A stretch of 64,000 bases of DNA. Source: Blepharisma japonicum. Its lineage: Eukaryota > Ciliophora > Heterotrichea > Heterotrichida > Blepharismidae. The notes under the pieces are model-generated. The model worked only from the letters and a program-made list of their open reading frames with translations. It was not told the origin of the DNA and did not search any database. The stretch spans positions 310,001-374,000 of the forward strand of contig CATKHK010000038.1 of assembly GCA_949751835.1 (NCBI GenBank), written 5' to 3'. Of this stretch, positions 51,596 to 62,900 are shown piece by piece; positions within the stretch are counted from its first letter, which is position 1; every line of letters begins with the position of its first letter. A program made the position numbers and the translations under genes.

Positions 51596-52395
51596 AGTAA
51601 ATATATTAGAAAATTAAAAAAATGTGAAAAACATAGGTGTGAATAAAATTTATAATTAAAAGTAAATTAAAGGCTTATTATTTAATTTTGATATATAGTT
51701 GCTGTAAATTTGCTTTAAGATTAAGAGCTTGAAGTATATATTTGAGCTTTTAAACTTCTATTTCATTTTAGAATAATGATTATTTCAATTTATCTATAAG
51801 TCAATTGAGAAAGTTTTTAATCTTGACCAATTTTCTATCAATTTTGGAGAATTTAAATTGTATATTTTATATAATTACCAATTTCGTTTATTTTAATTCA
51901 TAAATTTAATATTATGCAAGCTAAATTAGTTATATACTCCAAAAAAATTCTTAAGAAGATTGTTAGATTCCTATCATATTGAAACCAAAAATAAGTTTTA
52001 ATGATATATATTGGCTTCATCATTTATAGGATGGTTAATTCAATATTTACTCGATAGGCGCTGCTATTATATCAATAGAAATATGCAAATTTATTACCCT
52101 AGCTATTCAAGACTTTCTAGTTGCAAGCTGTAGCCTCTTGTTACCTTTCTGAGTTACATTTACTAGAAATTTGCACATGAGATTTAGCAAAAATTATATC
52201 AATATGATAGAAATACCATGACTTTTTAATAATTTATATAATTACAAACCCATCTACCAATTTTCTATCCTGCATACTTTAAAGGTGATTAATTAAAATT
52301 GAGTCTAAAGATTACCAATGTGTTTTATATGAGCCTATATACAAAATATTTCATATAATCTTATTAAAAAATTTTGGGGTCTAATTAAGAGACTA
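47408..52395 (-). repeat. Inverted duplication, right arm (contains P10)
   Basis: Partner of 19255-24222. The upstream block 52276-52316, read on the minus strand, matches 19331-19372 nearly base for base (CGATTTTAATTGATCACCTT and like), and patchy similarity runs on to about 52390. Confidence 0.75.
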
Positions 52396-53029
52396 CAATT
52401 CTTTAAACTACGCTTTTGATCTTATGAGATAAAGCATAGATTTTTACTCAACAAAGTATGAAGCTGGTGATAAGGAAGTTTTTTTGATAAGATATATTAT
52501 TTGATTTTTATCCTGATATCATGCTTTTAGAATTTTCATAGAAGTTTTTTTTTTCTATTATTTAGCTTATTTAGTTTAAAAGAAATGAGAAATTTGGTAT
52601 TTAATCATATTTTGCCTTCTCTCTGTTTGATATTATTCGTTATAATATATTATTTTGCACGCATGGTCTTTTCAGCCATTCTTTGAGATAAAAACTGCAA
52701 AAAAAATTTTCCCGCCCCTATCCAAAGATTTTACTTTCTATTAGCATAGTTTTTTACCATAAAAATTGAAGTTTTGTCTTTTAAGCCATTTTTGACAAAA
52801 GCTTTTAATGCAAAAACTCCCTGGAATAATTAAATAAATAAGCTTTTTGTATATTTAAAAATTTTTGATTCATAAATTTTGTTCTAAATAATAAGGGAAA
52901 TCAAAAATATAAGGTCATTTCATATTTTCCTTATAATATATGGAAAATTAAATAGTTAGTCTTATTAAAGAAGCCTTATGTGTCAGATAAATGGTGAATA
53001 ATAACAACAGAAAAGTCTGATACTTTAAT

Positions 53030-53420
53030 TTAAAAAAATTCTTTTTGAAGTACACAGATTAGAGACTTGATGGCTGTTGTTTTAATGATGATTTTTCAGT
53101 TAGGGATACAATTAATACTTAATTTCGGATCATAATGATAAAGGATGTCTCAACTACATCCGAAATTGCTGTACGTTCCCATCATCCATATTCTAGGGTC
53201 CTCCTCTTCAGATGCTATCAGTAGTACATGGACGATTCGTGCAGTTTGAGTGTGCAGGTTTGCTTCAGTCACTTTCTTGACCCCAGCAGGATATCTTTGG
53301 CAGGCGTTAAGATCCTTTTAAGACGTTCAAAAACCCACCTGCATAGGACGCCCTCGGAAACACAAAGTCTTCATTAACACCCTCAGACTCCTCTTCCTTC
53401 TAGGTCCCCAAACTCTGAGC
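53030..53420 (-). pseudogene. Unidentified GC-richer coding-like patch
   Basis: On the minus strand, a frame from 53317 down to a TAA at 53030-53032 codes 95 residues (including QRYPAGVKKVTEANLHTQTA and EEEDPRIWMMGTYSNFG) with UGA as Trp twice. Just upstream, in another frame, lies EGVNEDFVFPRASYAGGFLN. The local base mix is much richer in G+C than the surroundings. Both pieces look like protein but are joined out of frame and without a start, suggesting the decayed 3' end of a gene or of a mobile element. I do not recognise the family. Confidence 0.35.
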
Positions 53421-53748
53421 AGTTCTCAGAGAAAACTAATCGATGATGTTGCCATTTGACTTGGTTTGTCTTTATGAAGGGTTCTTGGAATTTATTTCAA
53501 ATGTCTTAGCGTATTGGGACACCTAAAGAAAGAAAATATTCAATTTATTGATTTAATAAATTTGGTATCTAAATATTTTTAGAATCAAGGATGATAACAT
53601 TTTTAATAGACATGCATTGTTGAGTATTTTATTTACGACCAAAATATCAATAATAAATTAAGAATTTCTGTTGATCAAATATAATATTTTTAGTTTAGTT
53701 TAGCCAATTTTAATAAGTTTTAGGGAGCAGATACAAAGCGTGTCACTT

Positions 53749-53909
53749 ATTGATGAAGTTGATAAATATATGCAAAAATAATTGCCTATCAAATGAGTAT
53801 GAATTTTATTGCTTTAACTTTGACTGATTCTTAGGTTTTAATAGATATTTTTGGTGTGAAAAATGTTCAAATTCTATTAACTGAGGAGCAATTCCTAAAA
53901 ATAACTAAT
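53749..53909 (+). pseudogene. Remnant of a family C-terminus
   Basis: GATGAAGTTGATAAATATAT through CTATCAAATGAGTATGAATT and on to CCTAAAAATAACTAA resembles the last 170 bases of P5 (DEIDNYS...YQMNIIAF...IPNN). The frame is broken. It lies on the plus strand, opposite to P10. Confidence 0.6.
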
Positions 53910-54293
53910 AAATTCACTATTATGCATGTGAAGCATTAAATTTAATCGATTTTATAATCTTATTAATATTTTGAGTCTTTTTCTAAAAGTGCCTATGAAG
54001 TTATCTTAATTAATTTGTGGATATCTTGCAATTGAAATTAATAGTGAGCGCTATAATTTTATAAAAATTAATAATAAGGATGGTACTTTCATATTAAGCT
54101 TAATATTTTAATAATATACATGAATTAATAAAATATGCCTTGGGTTTCAGTTTAATTTTATTGTCTTATCGTTTTTGGACGTAAAAATATAGTAATTATG
54201 CATGAGCCTTCATAAATAATAAAACTTATAAGGGTTATCAATAAGTGTTAAGAATATTAATATTATCAAAAGTTTATAAATAAAATTTCAATA

Positions 54294-57200
54294 ATGACTG
54301 AAATCCGATCTGATACTGGTAAATTTCTTAGCTTTACACAAAAATTTTGAAACACAACGGATAAAAGATCCCTCAAGCATTCTATTTTTGAGTTTTATCG
54401 TCAACTTTATTTTGAAGAGGACCATGAAGGGATACCCATTATGAGGCAAAAAATTAAAACAGCATTTGAAGGGATTATTTGATGCTTTCAAATCATAAGT
54501 TTATTATGGGTTCCTGACCTTTCAATCAAAAATTGACGTAAAAATATGATTATATGAGAAATTATAGGCTACTTAAAATTTGACAATACTTGCTCATCAT
54601 TAGGGATAATAAATGAATGTCTTTATTTATCAATTTTGATTACTTATGCAAGTCTACTTTGTGTATCTGTTTCTGTAATTTTTATTTATTATTCTTATCC
54701 TTTGCCAAAATCTGTTCTCAGAATTTTCAAGGAAATTTTCAATTTATGATCAAATTTTTTTTTAATTCCAGCAATTGAAATATTTTCCATCTTTCTCAAA
54801 TATAACTTTCTAACTGAAAAAACCATCTCAGAATATGAAAAGCATCATGATATAGATGAATTTAAAATAAGTACTGCGATACAAGTTGGCATTATTTTTG
54901 CACTACTAATTACCCTATTTTTAATTTTTCTTCAAACAGAGTTTTCAGGAGAGATTCGGCATTTTGCAAATAAAAAATCAATAAATGCAAAAGCTCACTC
55001 AAAAATTGATGTTCATATCATGTTTTTTACATTTTTTTTCCCGATTGCTTACACGGTACTTGCGAGAAATTCCATAATTTATTTACAAATTCTAGCAATC
55101 ATTTTTTCAGTATTTTTTGTGAAAGAAACACTTATATTTTTACCTTATTTTTCAATTTATTCTAACACTGCTCTAATTCTGAGATTTTATTTTATTGCTT
55201 TCATTTCTTCTGTTTTTCTTTTGGGGAATTTGATGGATAATTCGTTAGCTATTTCTATAATAGCGATTATTTTAGGCCCAATATCTACTTACTTTGCTAT
55301 TCAATTTTCTCTAAAAGCATCACAAAACATTTCTAAAAGTATTCCACAAAATTTAATAGGAATAAATTCACAATACAACTTGGAAAGATCTCTAAGATTT
55401 GCATTGTGCTCAAATGATATAGAAAGAAAAGATCAAATAATCCATATCTTTGAAATTTTTTTTAGAGAAAAAGGTTTAAATGGAAATAAGCTTCAAGCTA
55501 TATGAGCAGCCAACTACTGCTTATTTACCCTAAAAGACGAATCATTGGCTAAAATCAAGCTAAGTAAAGCAAAATATATTCCAGGCTGGTCTTTTGAAGC
55601 CTTATATCAAGAATATACATGTAGCACAAATATTTCCCTTGTCAACTGATCAGAAGGATCAAAATATTCCAACTATTTTCTAAAGTTCAATATGATTAAG
55701 AAAAAAGATGAAATTTTATGCACAAATTTACTGAATTTTTGGAGTGAAATTACCTCACCAACACCAAATCTTCAAAACCTTCAAAAAAAACTCAGCTTAA
55801 TAGATGAAGAAATTTTGTTTTTAAATAAGGAATACAGTCATTTAAATGCAAAATTTCCCAATTCAAAAGAATCCTTATCTCTTTATGCTTCATTTATTAA
55901 AGATGTCACCTTCGATTCAGAAAAATCGATTTTACTTGATGTGAAATTAAGATCCCTTGATAGAGCTCTTGCAAATTTTATGAATGACTCAAGAAACTTT
56001 AGCTATTTTAATGATAGCAATGGAATATTAATAATTTCCAATGAATTTAGAAATTTTGGGGATATTCTTTATGCCAACCAAAAATCTGCAGAATATTTTA
56101 AGCTCCCTATTTGTAGTATTACCAGTGACAACATTTTAAACTTTATACACCCTTATTATAAAGAGAAATTCAAAACCGAAGCCAAAAATTTTGTTCAATT
56201 TACTTCCTCATCTGAAATTGATTTAAACCAAGGATTCTTTTTAACTATCCATACATATAATTTATTAGATTGTGTAGGGAAAGTCTCAGTAACTACAATG
56301 AATGATCTCGTTGTAGCTATATTTGTATTTAAACCCAAAATCAAGAATTATGAAGTCGCTTTGTTATCTGAGGAAGGAGAAATAATTTGTCACTCAGATA
56401 GATTCCCTAGGACTGCCAGAAAAACAGAAAATTTAATAGGATGAAACTTGAAGACTCTATTTTTTAACTCAGAAGACTTTGAGCTGCAGCCAAATACCCC
56501 TTATCATTTATCTAAATTCAAGGCTGAAACCTTTCTAATTCTTTCGTACTCAGAGTTTTACAAAATGAAAATGCCCTATGTGGCCGTAATAAATGGCTAC
56601 CAAGAACTTTTAAAATGAAACAATGAGAATCCACCAGGGAATAAAGAAGAAACACAAATAACTAGGAACCAATTATCAATAAACTTATTAGGATCTTTAT
56701 GCTCTGATAAAACCTTTGGCTCAATTCATAAAGAAAGCAACCATTCTGAAGAAGATTTAGACTCCAAAATGATGCTTTATCATTTTTCTGACAAAAACGC
56801 TGAAGGTTCGTCAGATAAGCGCGATGAGGATGCAAAATCTCAGGTTTCAGCAAGCTCTTCCCAAACCAGATTCCTAAATATGATAAAATCCTCATCAAGG
56901 TCAATCAATATTTTGCATTTAGCCTTTGTTTTTTCAGTAATTTTTATATAGATTTTGGCCGTTTTGGCTGTCAATATAACAGTTTTAATTTATGCATTTT
57001 ATAACATAAATTTTATCAGCGACATGAATCTTCCAATAAACATTGGAAAAACAGGTAAAAATTTCCAGAGAATTGCCTATCTCTCAAGGATGCTTTTCTC
57101 ACTTCCACGCGGCACGACTGATGATCAAATAAATGTAGGAATGATCCAAGAATATATCAAAATTTTATTGAATTTGGAGAATATATACTCAAATATTACT

Positions 57201-58469
57201 TCAAACCTAAGGAGTTGAGATTCATGCTCAGGCCACAGCATTTTGACTGATGATGTGGTAAATTTATGGAATGTGGACGAAAATGAAATCTATAAGAAAA
57301 AAACTACATTAATAAGCGCAATGGCAAAATTTATTAAAATTGTAAAAAATATTTAGGGAAATGGGCTGTTACCAAAATTGTCTACCAATGAAACTGCTCA
57401 AACAGAGATTTCGTTTTTGCTATTAAATGGATATGGAGAAGCGCTGCACTATTGCAATAGTTCACTTTATGATATTATAGACTGCCAAAAATCTATGATG
57501 AGTGACTTCAAAACTCAAATGACAATTCTTTTGCTGCTAGGAATCGTTATTTTATTGGTATGTATTTTAATAATAATCCCATTTTACTATTCAATTTTTA
57601 AGATCGAGAACAATCTTTGAAACAATATAAGAAAAAATGCTTATAACCACTATTTTGAGCTGAAAGAAACGATTATGGAAAGACTTAAATGTGTCCACTC
57701 TCAGCCAGAGATAGCTTTAAACGACCAACACCTCTCTATGAAGCTATATTGTTTTAAAAATTATTGGAAATATATATGAAGAACACTAGTATACCTGGCA
57801 TTTTGTTTATTATTTTCAATTATAAACATTGCTTATCTTTATGAAAAATGCACAGATTATTTGTTATTTCGGCCAGAAGTGTTGAAAAACTTAATAAATT
57901 CACAGATTTTATATACAAGCTTGAGTATATCTACAACGGAGATAGCTTTAGAAAGTTTTGGATCCCCTTTAATAAATCAATTTCCTTCTACTTATCCTTT
58001 TGGTAATCTCAAAATTGATTTCTTAAGAATCATATCAAAATTAGAATACTCAAACTTAGTCATAAGAAATAGCAAGTATGCAGCCATTTTGTCAAAAAAT
58101 TTTAAAGAAAATTTTTATGAGGAGGATCAACAGCATGTATCAAATTATTTTACATTTGGAGCCTACTCAGCAAAGTTAAATATAATAAATGAAGCGTATC
58201 TAATTGCCTCCACAATGGGTTCTACTCAAGTATGACTAAGTTTGGTGTCTGCTCTTCAAGAACTGGACTCAAATTATGATAATTTTATTGATGAAATTGA
58301 TAAGTATTCACAAAGTGTCATTGATGACCAAATGATCATTATTGTTGCCACACTCATTATTTTTATTATTTTTTCTTTAGTTTTATATTTCGGGTTTTAT
58401 TTGGTGTTTTTCAGAAGAGAAAAGAAGTATTTACAGAAAATAAGCTCTGTCATGGAAATAATGCCCTAA
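54294..58469 (+). CDS. P11: PAS/TmcB-like multi-pass membrane protein
   Basis: Encodes 1,381 residues, from MTEIRSDT to IMP-TAA. Introns are 56937-56951 (GTAATTTTTATATAG) and 57342-57356 (GTAAAAAATATTTAG); the latter differs from the stop-free P7 site mainly in its TTTAG end. The signature is FSGEIRHF, with KAHSKID. The PAS-like core has GDILYANQKSAEYFKL near 56055, followed by the segment HSDRFPRTARKTENLIG. The linker ends KSSSRSINILHLAFVFS before intron 1. The first ectodomain has SCSGHS; the Cys pair CNSSLYDIIDCQ follows intron 2. The second ectodomain, with KLNIINEAYLIA, groups it with P9. Upstream lies the 2.7-kb divergent spacer. Confidence 0.93.
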
Positions 58470-59902
58470 TAATAAATTTTAGTGTAACTAACTTCATAAC
58501 TTTTTAATTATTAAGATTCTCAGCTAACTTATTTGTGGATAGATAAAGAAAAATGATTAAAGTAAGACATAAGCTCTAATGGCTAGCAAATATTTGCTGC
58601 ATATTAATTATTTATGTATGATACCATAACCATATAAATTAAGTCCATGATTGTACCAGGCATTTTTTATTACGAGAAATTCTCAGAATAAGCAAGTTTA
58701 GTAATCAAATATGGTTCAAAAGAATAATTTTGAATAATAAGTGTTTGCCACCGAGGAATCTTCGGTAAAAAGATATAATATAATAAATTATATACGCTTA
58801 TAAAGAATAACCCACTAACTCTCTCCTAGTATAAAGGAAATTCCTACTTATTCTTAGAATTTCACTTAGGCTTCAAATTAATGAAAGATTTCGAAATTTC
58901 AATAAATATGATGTGCCTATTAGATAATATAATAAAACACTTCACAAAGTGTAATAAATGAGCATTTTTATGAAAGCTAGTTGCACTGTTATCCCTAAAT
59001 TAGCATTTTAAGAACAAAATTAAAGCAAAAATCTAACTCTTTATCATTTTTATTACCTTCACAGATATATTCAAACCATGGCTTCTGTCGAAAATTCTGC
59101 TAATAAGACATGAATTAAATATTATTAGTTATTTGAATTGATTTCTATATAAGAAATGCTAGAAAAGCATAACTTTATATAATGAAATTCACAATAAACT
59201 TTGCCAGTGTTAAATGGTTAAGTGAATTTGCGAATTAGAATTTATGCCATGCTACTAAACACCTACCTAGAATAAAGGATGCAATAGTATGTGCGATAAT
59301 ATCAACTAATTTTAATTAATCATAATTTCATGATAATTCTTCATAGAGAAAATAATATTAAAATAAAATAAATTCTTTTTTAAGAGAGGCTATTATTATT
59401 CCTGCTGCAATTCAATTTTTATTGTTATTTTTTATAAATCGAATTAATCATAAAAAGAAATTCCTTTTAATAGGAAGTTTCATTATTATTATTCTTAATG
59501 ATGAAAATAATTAAAAGATTAAAAAATTTCACTAAGCTGCTTGTCAAAAATTGTACATATTTCAATAATAGAGTGATTAATAAATTACTCGTATTTTTAT
59601 AAAATTTGAGTTAATTTATATTGCATATATAACCTTTTTATTTAAAAAGTTAAAATAATTCGTTGATTCGTGCGAGATGTTATTTAACTTCAATAATCAG
59701 TAATTACATTGTATTATAGATTTTGGAAAAAATCTTAGTGCAATAATTTTACGAATAAACTAATGTGAAATATATGGCTTTAAATATTACTCTACATTAT
59801 AATTAACTCAAGTTATTCTTACTTCTATCAGATTCATTGATATTGGTACTTGGCTTTTATTAATCTCGCAAAGCATTTTTCTTATAATTATTTATCAGAG
59901 AC
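58470..59902. other. Spacer P11-P12
   Basis: 1.4 kb without a recognised gene or family remnant. Small inverted repeats occur, for example ACACTT-CACA-AAGTGT near 58940 and TTCCT-TTTAAT-AGGAA near 59460, too short to assign a role. Confidence 0.5.
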
Positions 59903-62900
59903 ATGTCAACCTTGCTTAATGTAAATTTTGAAGAAGAAGCTGATGAACACACGAGTCAGCTTAAAAGACTTAATAGAATAAGAGGGAAAAAATCTTTAAT
60001 CAATTCTATTTTTGAATTTTATCGAGCAAGCTATTACAAAAGAAATCCCAAGGAAAGAGCTTTGAAAAATCAAAAAGTACAAGTTATTTTTACAAATCTC
60101 ATTTGATGTATTCAGATTTCAAGTTTGTTATGAATTCCTGATTTACAAATAACTGGATGAGAAGACAATATGACTGTTTGGGAATATTTAGGCTATCTCC
60201 GTCTTGATACAATATGCGCAGCTTCAAATGTGGTCAATTTCTGCATTTATGCTTCTCTTGGAATAATTTTATTCAATTTCACTGGAATTTTATTTCTTGC
60301 CAGCTTAATCTACCATTCTGTCAGAATTCCAAGGATTTTTTATAGGACTTTTAGACGAACTTTATATATTGGCTCTCATTTTTCTTTAATCCCAAATGTA
60401 GCATTACTAACTCTTTGCCTCAAGTATAGCTTTTTTCCTAAAGACTATGCATTAGAATACCCAGAGGGAAATAATGGCTCAGATTTTAAAGTTAGTGTAG
60501 GATTATTAGTGGCAATTGTTATTTTATTGGTCATATATTTTTTTATTTTGCTATTAAATGCTGTATTTTCTGGCGATATTCGCCATTCTATGGCTAAACA
60601 AATACTAGAAGCAAGAGCTCATTCAAGAGTTGAGTTTCATTTAGCATTTTTTACTTATTTATCACCAATTTTGCATGCTGTCTTAGCAGTGTATAATGTT
60701 GTGTATTTTCAAATACTTATTATGATTTTTTCTGGGATTTTGATGGTTGAAGTTATGATTTATTTGCCGTATTTTTCAACTTTTGTGAATTGCATTATGA
60801 CATTGAGATTTTTTACTGTTATGATGATGGCTTTTATATTTGTGTTTGGGAGGATGATAGATAAAGCTTTTGTTATTACTCTATTTGCTGCTATTATTTT
60901 GCCAATTTTATGTCTAATCCTTATCCAAATCGTGATCATTTTGCAACGAAAAATAAAAAATGAGGTGCCGACTAGTATTAAACTTGTCAGAGACATTTAT
61001 GAATTTGAGCGTTTATTACGCTATGCTCTCTGTCTTAATAATTTAACTCACTCTGAACAAATACTTAAAATATTTGCTGATTGTTTTCTTAACTCAAAGC
61101 TATATTCAAATAAATTGACTACAATTTGGGAAACAAATTATTGCATTTTCACACTAAATAATGACGTTTTAGCAAAAATTAAGTTAAGCAAAGGAAAAGA
61201 ATCTGATATTACTTTAGAAGGAATTTATCAAGAATATTCTTGCAAAAAAATTTTATCTGATTATGACTCAAACGAAAGCACAGAATTTTTAAAATATTTT
61301 AATAAAATCCAAGATATAAAAATTGAAGATGAAATTGTTTGCAATGATTTATTGGATTTTTGAAAAGAGTTAGTATCGTTTAAACCGGAATTGAAAAAGC
61401 TGAATAAAATGGTTATATCTATATCTGATTCAATTTTTTACCTGAATAAAGAATATACTAATTTAGTAGCAAAATTCCCAAAAAGTAAAGAGGCTTATTC
61501 AATGTACTCTTCGTATGTAAGAAATATTTTATCTGATATCGAAAAGGCAAATTATTTAGAGAGCAGAATGAGATCTATAGGTAAGTTATCGATAAATTCC
61601 TTAAGAGAGTATAAAAATATTAGCTATTTTGATGAGAGTAATGGTTTGATTATAATTTCTGGTGAAAGTAAAGATTTCGGAAAAATAACTTTTGCAAATT
61701 CGAAAGCTGCGGAAATTTTGAAATATCCTCTCCAAGGCATAATAGAGAACAGCATTGATTTTTTTATGCCAAAGCCATACAGTATCTATTTCAAAGACAT
61801 CTACACAAATATCCAGCCAATTTCAGATACAGAATTAACCTTACCACCTACTATTTTCTTAAAATTGCCCAATCAGAGTATTATTCAATGTAATGGAAGG
61901 ATATCAGTGACTTCCATACAAAATTCAATTATTTTAGTATTTGCTTTTAAAGAAAAAGAATCCAAGCATCAAGTCGCACTTGTTTCTGAAGAAGGTGAAA
62001 TATATGATTACACTGCAAAATTTGTTGAAAATTCAGGAAAAACAACTAAAAATCTGAAAGGATACTCTCTTAAAGATATATTTCCATCCCTAGCAAACAA
62101 AAATTTAGTTCCTTTTGAGCCTTATAAGCTCTATAACACTAAAGAAACATATTTAATTCTCTGCAATTCAAAATTTTTAGGCTTGAGCATTAATTATATT
62201 GTTTTGCTGAATGATTCTTTAGAAATAGAAAACTGAAAGCATGGAGATGCAGAGGAGGCCCAAATTGGAAAATCCATCAGGTTTAGTTTAGCCTCTAATA
62301 TATCTCTTAAATACGCAAGCTCAATTCTTCTAGGAGATGAAACTCCTAAAAGCACAAGAACAGCCAGAGAATTGAAATTTGTTGGCTTTGATTCAAAAGC
62401 TGAAATTTCTCAAAACAGTATTGAAGATACCATGGAATTAACAGAGATTAGTGAAAAATTAGAAAAACCAGAAAAATTAGAAAAAAATGAAAAAAATGTT
62501 GAGTCAGAAAAAATGTCTCAGAAATCAGACAATCTTTCCCAGTCACATGTGCTGGAAAATATTGTTTTTTCAACATCAAAGTCTATCAATATTTTTCATT
62601 GTGTTTTTATTTTATCAGTAATTACTACATAGATTATTGTCGTATTGGCTACAAATTCAGCGGTTTTATTTTATACTTCCTCAAAGGTAGAAAACGCAAG
62701 TAATATTGATATACCAATTACGGTTGGGAATATAGAAAAAGCAATTAATTCAATTGCCCATTTTGCAAGGGGAATTTTGGTTATTAAAAATTCCCAAGGC
62801 TCACAAGAAATTATTGACTATTGTATTAACCATTTTTTGGTAACGCTTGCTTTTCTTGATAAACTTCATCTTATTGTGTTGAAAAATGTTACAAGCTCAA

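Larger units (their letters stand above)
51596..54293. other. Divergent spacer P10-P11
   Basis: The longest gap on the right side. It holds the P10 5' flank up to about 52395, then AT-rich DNA, a GC-richer coding-like patch (53030-53480, minus strand) and a small family remnant (53749-53909). The rest shows nothing recognisable. Two promoters pointing outward are expected. Confidence 0.5.

Noticed and set aside
54288-54491. Minus-strand frame over the start of P11
   Set aside because: Antisense to the P11 N-terminus, which aligns with the other starts.
59440-59490. Hairpins in the P11-P12 spacer as structured RNA
   Set aside because: Stems are five to six base pairs, common by chance in this composition, and not conserved in other spacers.
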